This document shows, piece by piece, positions 16,892 through 26,511 of a stretch of 64,000 nt of DNA; position 1 is the first letter of the stretch; each line of letters begins with the position of its first letter. The notes beneath the pieces were generated by a model. The model was not told the DNA's origin, made no database searches, and saw only the letters and a list, made by a program, of their open reading frames with translations. The stretch lies in assembly GCF_005144585.1 (NCBI RefSeq), contig NZ_SSMQ01000016.1:124001-188000 (forward strand). Direction: 5' to 3'. The stretch is from Polyangium fumosum (GTDB taxonomy: Bacteria > Myxococcota_A > Polyangia > Polyangiales > Polyangiaceae). A program made the translations under genes and the position numbers.

Positions 16892-19800
16892 ATGATGATA
16901 CGCAGGATGCTTGCATCATTGCTGGTCCTGGCATTGCCCTATGGGTCGGCCCTCGCCAGCCCCGAGGGCCAGCTCAGCGACACGGCGCCGGCCGGAAATA
17001 CGGGAGGCGCGCTTGCCGTGACCTCGACCGGCGCGGCGGTCACCTCCATCCCCATCCAGGTTCCACCCGGCGTCGGCGGTCTCGTGCCTTCGCTGAGCGT
17101 CAATTACAACAGCAGCAGCGGCAGCGGAGACGTGGGCGTGGGCTTCTCGCTGGCCGCGACCTCGGCCATCAAGCGTTGTGGCCACACGCTCAGCGAGGAC
17201 TTCGACGTCTATCCCATCACGTACCGCGACGACGCGACAGGCGATCCCATCTACGCGGCGGACTGGCTCTGCATCGACGGCATGCGCCTCGTCGGACTGG
17301 AAAACGGCCTGAAGATCGGCCGTGTTTACCGCCTCTTTCAGGACGACCACCGCCGCGTCGTCGCGGTGACCTCGCCGGACGGGCTGCCCGGCTTCGAGGT
17401 GCAGTTGCCCGACGGCTCGAAGCAATTCTACGGCACCGATGATCAGAGCCGCGTCTACAAGTTCGAGGTGGACGTCGCCGGGGGTGTCGTGAAGCGGCCC
17501 TACGCGTGGAAGTTGACCCGGGTAGAGGACGCACACGGCAATGTGATGACGTACCACTACACGTACCAAGACAATTTCAACGACGCGCTGGGCACCGCCT
17601 CGCGGCTCGAGCATCGGCTGGCGCAGATCCGCTACGCGAATGATACGCGCCGGGTCGAGTTCCAGTACGACCGTCTGGCGCGCGACGAGATGATGGACGG
17701 TTTCTTCAGCAGCACGCGATATCGGCAGCCTCGCCGGCTGACGGGTATCCTGACGTTCGCCCCGTCGGCCATCGCCGCCGAGGGCGAGCGTATGGTGCGG
17801 CAGTATAAATTTCAGTACACGAACCTCGCCTCCACGACGAAGAAGTTCTTGCTGGAGAGCGTGAAGGAGTGCGTGTACGAGAATGACGGGGAGGTCTGCA
17901 AGCCCGAGACGAGCTTCACGTGGCAGAGCGGCGCCATCAATGGCGAGATCGCCCTGGAGGACGCGCAGGGGGACTTCGCCTTCGACAGCAATCTCTTCCC
18001 CGTGTATGGAGTCCCCGAGACAGACCATGCTGCGGTGTTTCAGATGACGCAGCTCGATGGCAATCATGATGGCACGACCGACCTGCTCGTCGCTCCCGCA
18101 GGGGATGGAAGCAATCAGCCCCAGACATGGAGCTTCTGGGCCGTCCGCCCGACCCCGCAGGAGTCGCAGATCATCGACACGAACATCCTCGTGCGCACGC
18201 CGCGGCCCATTCCCCAGAGTCCGGTCGAGATCTGCGACATCGACAACCAGTGCCGCGATTACCTGCTCCCCGGAGACGCGATCGGGATCTCGAACATCGA
18301 CTACAACGGCGATGCTCGCACCGACGTGATGGGCGTCGAAGGCTACACCTCGACGCATCCAATGTTTCGGGGCTTCGGCGACGGCCTGCAGATCCTGGTG
18401 CAGGAGTCCACCTGTGACGACACCATTCACGACAACGACACCGAAATCTTCGCGGAGGTCCGGGAGACAGGGTTGATATCCCCCTCGCCGACCAAGGTTC
18501 CGCCCGTCGGAAACCGGATCTTGCTGGCGGTGCCCGGAGACTTCAACGGCGACGGGCTGACGGACTTGATGGCCTGCATCGAGAACGAGAACCTGGACGC
18601 GTACTTCGGCCCCGAGGCGTACAAGCCGTTGCCTGGGGTCCTGGAAGGCTCGACCCTGTATCGCGGCTTCTGGCACTATTTCGAAAACGAGACCAACGGC
18701 GTCTCGAACCGCATTTACCACGACATCGACGGCGTGCTGGAAAACTACCCCTGCTCGGTCCTGGACAAGGTCCACGTCATGGACTTCGACGGGGATGGCT
18801 CGGACAACCTGATGTACATCTATGGGTACAGCAATGATACCCAGGTCGAGAACGATCCGGACGGCCAGTGGCCGCCCGTGATCTCCGGGGGCCACTGGCT
18901 CAGCCCCGTGGAGCTACAGGACGAGACCTACCGAGCGATCCTGTATCGCAAGAACCCGGGCAACAATGGCAATAATTTCCACGACGTCGACACGGATCTG
19001 CCGTTCGATTTTTACCAGCGGCTTCACGCTGCCGAGGGCGCGAACTGGGCCTGCCTGCAGCAGTACGGCGCTCTGTGCCGCGGCAACGGCCTCGGCGCGG
19101 ACAAGGTGGGTGACGTCAATGGCGACGGGCTCCCGGACGTGGTGCGCTTCGAATCCAACGCCACGCTCGAGGAAAATCACTTCAGCCCCTTCGTGAACCA
19201 GCAAGACGGCGAGATGCTCGACGACTGGGGCGCGCAGTGGGAGGGCCGCATCGAGGTGTGGCTCAACATCGGCGGTCACTTCGTCCGGAGCCACGACTGG
19301 GACCACACGTACGGCGCCACGTCCTTTCACGCGCAGTTCCTGAACGCGCACCTCGTCGATTGGGACCGTGACGGGCGCTCCGAGCTGCTGATGCGCAACG
19401 ACGCCCCCCAGGACCTGGACGCGCGCCCCTTGGTGTTCGAGTATCCGCTGAACGCGTCCGCCTCCCTGCAGTGGACCGAGACGACCTTGCCGGCCCTGCC
19501 GTGGAAGCTCGACGAGCGGATGCTCTCGCTCGGCGACTACAACGCCGACGGTTTGCTGGACGTGATGGCTCGCACCACGAATCCGGACGGCGATAACGAC
19601 CCGCACAACGACCCGTGGCTGCTCGACTTCCACATCCGGCAGGGCAACGTGCCCGACCTCCTGTATCGCGTCGCGAACGGCCACGGGGCGGCATGGTCCG
19701 TGCAGTACAAGCCCATGACCGACGTGAGCGTCTATCGCGAGTCCGAATGCTCGTGGCAGTGGCATTCTTACACGAACGACACGGATTCACGGCCCTTCGA

Positions 19801-22800
19801 CGCACGGCCGCTGGTGTCGAGCCTGTTCAGCCCCCTGGGAATCGCGCCGACCGTCGGGTCGCAGCGCACCAACTACTTCTACGAGGACGCGCAGCGCTAC
19901 CGCGCGGGCAACCAGTTCCTCGGCTTCACGCGCCGGATGCTGAGCGACGCCGGAGCGACCGGGCCGGATGCCCCAGCGCAGGACTATGCCAGCGTGCGCT
20001 CGGAGCTGTACCGGCATTACCCGGAGCAACCCAACAACTTCGCCAGTGGTTCCGTCATCATTCCGAACGCGGGAAAGCTCACCGCGGCGGTCACGATGAT
20101 CCGGAACACCGATCCGGATCATCCGGAGGGAGCTCGGGCCGTTCTGGAAAACTACGCATACGATACCCTGCTGGGAGGTGACTTCCAGGGTGATCCGGAC
20201 TGGCAAGGCCCTCTCCCGGAGACGTACTACCTCCAGCCCGTGAAGATGAACTCGCGCGTGCGCACGTTCGATGACGTCGAGGCCTGGTGGGACTGCTGCT
20301 CGTCGCAGCCGTGGTACACCCTGACGCCGGAGGCCGTGGAGAACATGGTGGGGCTGGGCGACATGGTCCCGCTGACCGACCAATGGCAAGGCATTGGCTC
20401 GACGACGTATGATGTCGATTTCCCGGATTCCTGCATGAGCACCATGGACATGTGGGCGACGGGCGCGCTCGATGCGCAGGGCTTTCCGACGCAGTCCTGC
20501 AGCGAGGACCTGATCTCCGGCGCGCGCTACGAGACCGAACTGGAGTACGAGCACCGGCTCACGAGCTGGCAACTCGGGCTGCTCCGCAAGCGCGAGGTGA
20601 CGCACAAGCTCGTGCCCGCGGATCCCCAGCCGAAGACCCGCACGGTCGCGATGACGTACAACACGTTCGGCGATACCGATCTGGTCACGGTGGAGCCGGA
20701 TCTCCCGGAGCATCGCTCCTTCACGGCGTACGGCTACGACAGCTACGGCAACGTGAACTCGGTTCACGTCTGGGACGCGGAAGGCAATGATCGGACGACC
20801 GTCCTCGCATATGGCGCGAATGGCGTCTTCCCGATCACGCGCACGAACGCGCTGGGTCACATCTCCTCGATGACCTGGGAGCCGGGCCTCGGGACGCGCC
20901 TCTCCTCGACCGATCCGAGCGGCGTGAAGACGATTCAAAACTACGACCGATTCGGCCGCCCGACCTTCGCGCAGGTCTGGGCCCAGAACACGCCGATGAG
21001 CCCCGGCACGACGATCACCTACGAGCCCCTGGCCTTCCTGCCTCCGCGCATGATCGTGGACACGCCCGGACACGGCCACTCGAAGACGACCTTCGACGAG
21101 CTCGGCCGCCCCGCGCAGACCGTGTCCAAGGGCTTCAAGGACGAATACGAGGTATTCCGCTATGCCCAATACGATCACCGGGGACGCCTGATGAGGACGT
21201 CGGTGCCGGTCAAGACGGGCCAGCCGGTGGTGTGGACGAGGATGTACTACGACGTGCAGGGCCGCTTGATCGAGCGCATCGACCCGAGCGGCATCGACGG
21301 GCTCACCTCGACGCGCTGGATCTATGACGGCCTCAAGACGACGCAGATCGATCCGGACGAGAACCAGACCTGGATCCTGACGGACACGCGAGGCAACCTC
21401 GTGCGCTCGGCGGATGGCCACAAGGCCGAGGACGCGAACGTTCCCGGCAGCTACACCGAGATGTGCTACGCGTATGGCCATTTCGAGGGCCTGAACCAGG
21501 TCGCCCCGTGCCAGCCGACCGCGCTGCGCTCGCCGGTGCTCATGGGGCTCGACCTTTACAACCAGCGTCTGACCCTGACCGACGCGCAAACCGGCCTGCA
21601 GACGTTCGACTTCGATCCGTTGGGTCAGATGAGGCGCTCGCTCAATGCCGAGGGCGAGGAGCTCCTTTATCACTACGACGCGCTGGGCCGGCTCGACGAG
21701 ATCCTGGACTCGGAAGGCGGGACCACCCTCTGGAGTTATGACGTGACGCGGCCCGGAGCGCTGCACGAGTCGGTCTCGCGCGACGGGAATTCCAGGCTCT
21801 ACCTGTACGACGCCTTCGGCAGACTGAACACGACGGAGTGGACCATCAACGGCGACTCGTTCACCGTCGAAATGGACTACGACTCGTTCGGACGACCCCT
21901 CAACGTGCGTTATCCGGACCCCTTTGCCGGCACGTCGTTCGCGGTCCAGCGGACCTACGATGCCTACGGGCACCTGCTGGAGGTCACCGGCAACGAAGGG
22001 ACCACGTTCTGGGAGCAGCTCGCGGCGGATCCTTTCGGCGGAACACACGAGGAGCGGCTCGGCAACGGCACCCTGACGACGCGTCAATTCGATGCTTCGA
22101 CCGGCAGGCTCGAGACGATTCGCTCGGTGGTCGAGCAGCAAAATACGTCCGTCACGGTGCAAGATCTCGAGGTGCAATGGACGAAGGGCATGGATCTGCA
22201 CAAGCGCATCGACCACGTGCGCGCGCAGAGCGAGACGTTCAGCTACGATCCGAAGCATCAGCTCCTCGGCGCGTTGGCTGAGAAGGGCGCGGACACCAGG
22301 ACCGAGAGTTATTCGTACGACCCGTTCGGCAATCTGCAGGATCGCACGGGGGTCGGCACGTACACCTACCAGAACGAGAGGCTCGCGAGCGCCGGTGACG
22401 AGGAGTTCTGGTACAACCAGAATGGCGCGGTGATCGCCCGCTCGGTGAACGGCGTGAACACCGCGCTGACCTGGGATCCGTTCGGCCGTGTGAAGTCGAT
22501 CATGAGCCTGCCGGACTACGAGCTGGAGCTCGATTATGATGCCGACGGCAATCGGGTGCGGCGCTTCGACGACCAGAGCCAGACGGAGACGGTGCTGGTC
22601 GGCGAGCTCTACCGGCGCGAGCGCAAGCTCAACGAGCCGTTCGCGATGGCCAAGCATACCTACGTGGTGAAGGTAGGAGGCCGCACGGTGGCCGAGTTGA
22701 CGCGGCTCTACGGCACGAATGGCAACGTGACGCAGGCCGATGTCCACTACGTGCTGGCCGATGCGCTGGGATCGACCGACCTGGTCATGGCTGCCAATGG

Positions 22801-24064
22801 GAACGTCGTGGAGGAGCGCAGCTACAGCCCCTGGGGCGAGGCGCGTGATCCGGACGATTGGACGGATGCGACGTTGTTCAGCACCGACTCGCTGGTGAAG
22901 CCCGGCTTCACCGGTCACGAGGGTCGGCTCGACGGAGGCTTCACGTTCATGCGCGGGCGGATGTATGCACCTTCGGTGGGACGCTTCATCAGCCCGGATC
23001 CGATTGTGCAGGCGCCGTTCACGTTGGTGTCGCTGAACCGGTACGCGTACGTGTGGAACAATCCGCTGTCGGCCACGGATCCCTCCGGCTTCAAGAAGTG
23101 CTTCGTGAACGTGAATTGTCAGTTCGACGACGAACACGTCGATGGTGTGCTCCCCGGGCCGTCGGGTGACACGCCGTCGGGTGGTGATAGCCCCAGCGAC
23201 CCCGGAAACCCTGCGAATGGCGGCTCGGGTCCCGGCTCGGGCGGCGGCGGCGGCGGCGGAAACCCGAGCAACTCGCCCAGGAATCAGTTCTGGGGCGATG
23301 GCGAGAACTGGGGCTCGCAATCCCAGGCCGATCCGACGCCCGTGTCCTCGGCAGAAGCAGCCGAGACGGCTCGGCAGCAGGCCCGAGAGGCAGAGCGTGC
23401 AGCGTTGGCGGAGTGGCAGAAGGCGGTGGACGCGGGTTACGCACAGGAAAAGGAAGCCTGGGAAGCCCGGCGGCGCGAGGAGCAGGAGGCGCGTCTGAGG
23501 ATGCCACGACCTCTCCCCATGCAAGATACAGTTTCCACGATCAGCGACACGCTTACGGTCACAGGGCTCTTACCGCTACTGAACAAGGCTGCGCCCTTCC
23601 TCAACGGCCCCCTTTCAGCCATTGGCGGAGGTGCAACAATAGCGGGGGGGTTCGTCTCGTTTACGGCTGAGGTCGTCAACGACAACAGTTCACCCGGTTC
23701 GAAGCTTGGTGCAGGCCTTTCGGTATTAGGAGGCATCGGCCAAGCGATCTCATGGTTTACTCCGGCATCCGCGGTGGGGAAGCTATCCAGTGCGGCCGGT
23801 CCGTATCTGGGTGTTGCAGGAGCTATGGTCACGTTCCTCGTGAAGATGGATCAATGGGAGAAGGAAGCAGAGGCGGACCTGCCGGCAAGAATGGCCGCGA
23901 AACGAGCGATGCGCCTACAGGGGGAAGCCAATCGCCGTAACTTCACGCAGACATACCCGATCGTCGTCACGCCTCCGCCCGTGCAGTATTATGAGTTGGT
24001 CCCGAGCATGCCCCAGGACCAGTGGCAAGGCATGACCCCGTTCGAGAGCCAGTTCGGGCCGTGA
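16892..24064 (+). CDS. Giant secreted SpvB / FG-GAP / RHS-repeat protein with variable C-terminal tip
   Basis: 2390 residues from ATG 16892, with a signal peptide (hydrophobic 8-20, ALAS cleavage). After it comes an SpvB-type N-terminal domain (about 25-290). FG-GAP/VCBS-like calcium loops follow (DFNGDGLTD, DFDGDGSD, DVNGDGLPD, DWDRDGRSE, DYNADGLLD; about 550-900), then TcdB middle-domain-like sequence. Many YD repeats (for example FDFDPLGQMRR, YDAFGRL) occupy about 1280-1950. The RHS-associated core ends in LNRYAYVWNNPLSATDPSG (DPSG 2063-2066). Everything after residue 2066 is unique: a Gly/Ser/Pro linker, a charged coiled coil (about 2160-2210), then a hydrophobic Gly-rich helical segment. 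By analogy with TcB/TcC and polymorphic RHS toxins the YD repeats should form a shell around the tip. No immunity gene follows. Confidence 0.88.
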   Translation: MMIRRMLASLLVLALPYGSALASPEGQLSDTAPAGNTGGALAVTSTGAAVTSIPIQVPPGVGGLVPSLSVNYNSSSGSGDVGVGFSLAATSAIKRCGHTLSEDFDVYPITYRDDATGDPIYAADWLCIDGMRLVGLENGLKIGRVYRLFQDDHRRVVAVTSPDGLPGFEVQLPDGSKQFYGTDDQSRVYKFEVDVAGGVVKRPYAWKLTRVEDAHGNVMTYHYTYQDNFNDALGTASRLEHRLAQIRYANDTRRVEFQYDRLARDEMMDGFFSSTRYRQPRRLTGILTFAPSAIAAEGERMVRQYKFQYTNLASTTKKFLLESVKECVYENDGEVCKPETSFTWQSGAINGEIALEDAQGDFAFDSNLFPVYGVPETDHAAVFQMTQLDGNHDGTTDLLVAPAGDGSNQPQTWSFWAVRPTPQESQIIDTNILVRTPRPIPQSPVEICDIDNQCRDYLLPGDAIGISNIDYNGDARTDVMGVEGYTSTHPMFRGFGDGLQILVQESTCDDTIHDNDTEIFAEVRETGLISPSPTKVPPVGNRILLAVPGDFNGDGLTDLMACIENENLDAYFGPEAYKPLPGVLEGSTLYRGFWHYFENETNGVSNRIYHDIDGVLENYPCSVLDKVHVMDFDGDGSDNLMYIYGYSNDTQVENDPDGQWPPVISGGHWLSPVELQDETYRAILYRKNPGNNGNNFHDVDTDLPFDFYQRLHAAEGANWACLQQYGALCRGNGLGADKVGDVNGDGLPDVVRFESNATLEENHFSPFVNQQDGEMLDDWGAQWEGRIEVWLNIGGHFVRSHDWDHTYGATSFHAQFLNAHLVDWDRDGRSELLMRNDAPQDLDARPLVFEYPLNASASLQWTETTLPALPWKLDERMLSLGDYNADGLLDVMARTTNPDGDNDPHNDPWLLDFHIRQGNVPDLLYRVANGHGAAWSVQYKPMTDVSVYRESECSWQWHSYTNDTDSRPFDARPLVSSLFSPLGIAPTVGSQRTNYFYEDAQRYRAGNQFLGFTRRMLSDAGATGPDAPAQDYASVRSELYRHYPEQPNNFASGSVIIPNAGKLTAAVTMIRNTDPDHPEGARAVLENYAYDTLLGGDFQGDPDWQGPLPETYYLQPVKMNSRVRTFDDVEAWWDCCSSQPWYTLTPEAVENMVGLGDMVPLTDQWQGIGSTTYDVDFPDSCMSTMDMWATGALDAQGFPTQSCSEDLISGARYETELEYEHRLTSWQLGLLRKREVTHKLVPADPQPKTRTVAMTYNTFGDTDLVTVEPDLPEHRSFTAYGYDSYGNVNSVHVWDAEGNDRTTVLAYGANGVFPITRTNALGHISSMTWEPGLGTRLSSTDPSGVKTIQNYDRFGRPTFAQVWAQNTPMSPGTTITYEPLAFLPPRMIVDTPGHGHSKTTFDELGRPAQTVSKGFKDEYEVFRYAQYDHRGRLMRTSVPVKTGQPVVWTRMYYDVQGRLIERIDPSGIDGLTSTRWIYDGLKTTQIDPDENQTWILTDTRGNLVRSADGHKAEDANVPGSYTEMCYAYGHFEGLNQVAPCQPTALRSPVLMGLDLYNQRLTLTDAQTGLQTFDFDPLGQMRRSLNAEGEELLYHYDALGRLDEILDSEGGTTLWSYDVTRPGALHESVSRDGNSRLYLYDAFGRLNTTEWTINGDSFTVEMDYDSFGRPLNVRYPDPFAGTSFAVQRTYDAYGHLLEVTGNEGTTFWEQLAADPFGGTHEERLGNGTLTTRQFDASTGRLETIRSVVEQQNTSVTVQDLEVQWTKGMDLHKRIDHVRAQSETFSYDPKHQLLGALAEKGADTRTESYSYDPFGNLQDRTGVGTYTYQNERLASAGDEEFWYNQNGAVIARSVNGVNTALTWDPFGRVKSIMSLPDYELELDYDADGNRVRRFDDQSQTETVLVGELYRRERKLNEPFAMAKHTYVVKVGGRTVAELTRLYGTNGNVTQADVHYVLADALGSTDLVMAANGNVVEERSYSPWGEARDPDDWTDATLFSTDSLVKPGFTGHEGRLDGGFTFMRGRMYAPSVGRFISPDPIVQAPFTLVSLNRYAYVWNNPLSATDPSGFKKCFVNVNCQFDDEHVDGVLPGPSGDTPSGGDSPSDPGNPANGGSGPGSGGGGGGGNPSNSPRNQFWGDGENWGSQSQADPTPVSSAEAAETARQQAREAERAALAEWQKAVDAGYAQEKEAWEARRREEQEARLRMPRPLPMQDTVSTISDTLTVTGLLPLLNKAAPFLNGPLSAIGGGATIAGGFVSFTAEVVNDNSSPGSKLGAGLSVLGGIGQAISWFTPASAVGKLSSAAGPYLGVAGAMVTFLVKMDQWEKEAEADLPARMAAKRAMRLQGEANRRNFTQTYPIVVTPPPVQYYELVPSMPQDQWQGMTPFESQFGP

Positions 24065-24093
24065 CTTCGCGTCATCGTTGACGAACGAGAACC

Positions 24094-24126
24094 GCGCAGG
24101 CGGGGAGGCCTTTTCCCCGCCTGTGC
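24094..24126. terminator. Hairpin terminator after the RHS gene
   Basis: A perfect 10-bp stem (CAGGCGGGGA with TCCCCGCCTG, 24097-24123) around the loop GGCCTTT extends to 13 bp with one G-U pair. It begins 30 nt after the stop. Confidence 0.7.
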
Positions 24127-24283
24127 CGGTTCGACGTTTGGTCCCGCTCCCGTTGCCGTACCCCCTCCCTCCGCGCGTGTTCCCGTGCGACCAGGCAAGG
24201 CTGGTTGTGCCTCCTCCACCGCGCGGACGTCCAGTCCACAGGGAACCAGGACAGCAGGCGTTCGACGTGGTGCCGTCGGCTCC

Positions 24284-24627
24284 GAGGGACGGTGTCGAGT
24301 CTCCGGAGACACGAGGTCGCTGGAATTCGACGCGGGCTCGTCCTTTTCGAGGGACGGTGCCGCGTCTCCGGAGATACGAGGTCGCTGGATTCCGACGCGC
24401 GGCCGTGGGTCCGAGGGACGGTGTCGTGCCTCCGGAGGTACGAGGCCGAGGGATCGGGAGACGGTGTCGAGTCTCCGGAGACACGAGGCCGAGGGATCGG
24501 GAGACGACGTCGAGCCTCGGAGACACGAGGTCGTAGGGGTCCGAGGTAGGGCCGTTGGTCCCGAGAGTCGGCGTCGAGCCTCGGGAGACACGAGGTCGAT
24601 GGATTTCGACGTGGGGTCGTGCCTTCA
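24284..24627. repeat. Degenerate tandem repeats (about six units) with palindromic core
   Basis: Six head-to-tail units start at 24284, 24349, 24413, 24458, 24501 and 24563, with lengths 65, 64, 45, 43, 62 and about 65 bases. Each begins GAGGGACGG or GAGA-C/G-like, continues into a TCTCCGGAGACACGAGG(T/C)CG core, and ends in a more variable spacer. The core GTCTCCGGAGAC is a perfect 12-base palindrome in units 1 (24299-24310) and 4 (24471-24482); units 5 and 6 lose part of it. Decayed similarity continues to about 24700. The rest of the gap 24065-24841 holds only the terminator. Reading frames cross it on both strands but look like a by-product of the repeat. Confidence 0.75.
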
Positions 24628-24841
24628 GGGGACGAAGCCGAAGCGCGTGGAGGTGGGCTCGTCGGTCGGGGGGGACGAGGTCGCGGCGTGGAGGCGCGAG
24701 GTCGTGAGGGTCAGCGGTCGGGGCAGAGGGCGAAGAGATGGTCGAAGAAGCGGGCGGCCCAGGGGGAGGTGGCGTTCCACGGCCCGCGCCCGCTCGCCCC
24801 CGTGACGCCCGCGCCCGCCCGCACTAGAACGCCCCCTTCGT

Positions 24842-26011
24842 ATGCCTCTTGTCAACGCTCGGGGGCTCCGCTCGGACGAGCCGAGCTGCGCCCCCGAACC
24901 CCCCTGGTCCCGCCCCGAGCCCTTCGGCGCGTGGGTTCGTCTCGATGATCGAACCCTCCTCGCCGTCGATCACGCGCTCGCCAAGCGGCTCGGGGTTCCC
25001 TCGGGGCAACCCATCGACCCCTCCGCGCCGCCACGCCCGCTCGAAGTCCATCTCGCGGTGAACGCGCGTTGCCACGCGCCGTGCGCGGACTGCTACCTCG
25101 ACGCACGTCCCGATGGCGCGGAGCCTTCCACCGAGGACCTTCGCGCGAGGCTCGTCGCCGTGCGCGAGCGTGGCGCTTCGACCGTCGCTTTTGGCGGCGG
25201 CGAGCCGCTGCTTCGTGACGACCTCGGCGAGCTCGCGGCCTTCGCGCGTTCGCTCGGGCTCGTGCCCGTGATGACGACGAGCGGGTTCGGGTTGCGGGAG
25301 GAGCGCGCGGAGGAGCTCTGTGCGTTCGCGCAGATCAACGTGAGCCACGACGGCGTGGGCGGCGCGTATGCGTCCGTCCGCGGGTTCGACGGCGCGCGTA
25401 TCGCGGAGCGTGCGATCGAGATCCTCGCGCGCCAAAAAATCCCCGTCGGCGTGAACGTCGTGCTCACGCGACGATCGTTCGAGCAGCTCGAAGCCACGGC
25501 CGAGCGTGTCGCCGATCTCGGCGCCGGGGAGCTTCAGCTCTTGCGCTACAAGCCGCAGGGGCGCGCCGCGGGGATCGGCTACTTCGAGGCGCGGCTCTCC
25601 ACCACGCAGCGCGAGGCGCTCTGGCCCGCGATCACGGCGATCGTGCACCGGCGGCGTCTCTCGGTCCGGATCGATTGTGCGCTCGTGCCGCTCCTGTCGG
25701 AGGCGCTCGCGGCCGAGCCTCGTGCCGCCGAGATGCTCGCTTCCCTCGGCGTCTTTGGGTGCGAGGCGGGCAGGCACCTCGGCGGGATCGACGTCGCGGG
25801 GCGTGACGCGCCGTGCAGCTTCTCGCCTTCGTCGCACGAGGAGATCGAGCGCTTCCGCGCGTACCACGCGAATCCGCCGGAGCCCTGCGCCTCCTGCACG
25901 TTGTTCTCCGTCTGTCGCGGCGGCTGCCAGGTCGTCTCGCGACACGCGACGAACGACTTCCGCCCCGACCCCGAGTGCCCCCGCGTGCGACGAACCGAAG
26001 CTTCGCCATGA
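24842..26011 (+). CDS. Radical SAM / SPASM-type protein
   Basis: 389 residues. The radical SAM cluster motif CHAPCADC has Cys77, Cys81 and Cys84 (CxxxCxxC), followed by the GGGEPLL segment (about 119-125) that contacts S-adenosylmethionine. The C-terminal 80 residues carry a Cys-rich auxiliary-cluster region: Cys325, 349, 352, 358, 362 and 379, in the pattern C...CxxC(x5)CxxxC...C typical of SPASM/Twitch extensions. Such enzymes modify peptides or proteins, or work in haem and cofactor pathways; the substrate here is unknown and no small precursor peptide was noticed nearby. Two membrane protein genes follow with ATGA overlaps. The N-terminal 60 residues form an extra small domain of unknown role. 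Confidence 0.85.
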   Translation: MPLVNARGLRSDEPSCAPEPPWSRPEPFGAWVRLDDRTLLAVDHALAKRLGVPSGQPIDPSAPPRPLEVHLAVNARCHAPCADCYLDARPDGAEPSTEDLRARLVAVRERGASTVAFGGGEPLLRDDLGELAAFARSLGLVPVMTTSGFGLREERAEELCAFAQINVSHDGVGGAYASVRGFDGARIAERAIEILARQKIPVGVNVVLTRRSFEQLEATAERVADLGAGELQLLRYKPQGRAAGIGYFEARLSTTQREALWPAITAIVHRRRLSVRIDCALVPLLSEALAAEPRAAEMLASLGVFGCEAGRHLGGIDVAGRDAPCSFSPSSHEEIERFRAYHANPPEPCASCTLFSVCRGGCQVVSRHATNDFRPDPECPRVRRTEASP

Positions 26012-26511
26012 TCGACCCTTGCGCGCCGCCCGAGGCCGAAGCCGTGTTGCTCTACGGCGCGCGGCGCTTGCTCATGGTCCTGCATGCCGCCGGCAGCATC
26101 GTCCTCGTCGGCGCCTCGACCCACCATGCGCTCACGATGCGCCACTACCTGCGCGATCGATTCATCCGCGTCTCGACCGAGAAGACCTGGGCGAAGGTCG
26201 TCGCCGTCGCGTACGTCTTCACCTTCGCCGTGGGCGCGATGCTCTACCCGACGTATCGCTACCACGTGCGGGGCATCTACCTCGATCGGTACGCGCCGCT
26301 CTATTCCGGGCTGTTCGATGTCAAAGAGGTGTACGCGTCGCTCACGCTCGTCGTCGCGCTCGGGCTCGGCGCGCTCGCGTTCACGTTGCGGCCCTCGGAG
26401 GAGCGCTGGCTCGTGCGTATCTACGCGGTGATGAGCTTTCTCGTGTGTGGCGTGGTGTGGCTGAACGTGACGCTCGGCATCCTCGTCACGTCGGTGCGGG
26501 GGCTCGGATGA
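26008..26511 (+). CDS. Four-helix membrane protein of unknown function
   Basis: 167 residues. The ATG at 26008 overlaps the stop of the radical SAM gene (ATGA). Four hydrophobic segments are visible, about 17-37 (contains HAAGSIVLVGASTHHALTM), 62-80, 102-123 and 135-160. Paired His in the first helix (GASTHHAL) and a YRYHVRG stretch could hold a metal or haem, but this is speculation from the residues alone. No family recognised. Normal codon use for the window. Confidence 0.72.
   Translation: MIDPCAPPEAEAVLLYGARRLLMVLHAAGSIVLVGASTHHALTMRHYLRDRFIRVSTEKTWAKVVAVAYVFTFAVGAMLYPTYRYHVRGIYLDRYAPLYSGLFDVKEVYASLTLVVALGLGALAFTLRPSEERWLVRIYAVMSFLVCGVVWLNVTLGILVTSVRGLG

Noticed and set aside
24284..24627. 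CRISPR array
   Set aside because: Unit lengths vary from 43 to 65, the repeat is degenerate, spacers resemble each other, and no cas gene is present.
24185..24805. A 206-codon plus-strand frame and a minus-strand frame through the repeat block
   Set aside because: The predicted peptides are only translations of the tandem repeat (recurring SGDTRS or SPETRHR), with no ribosome site and no conserved-looking domain.
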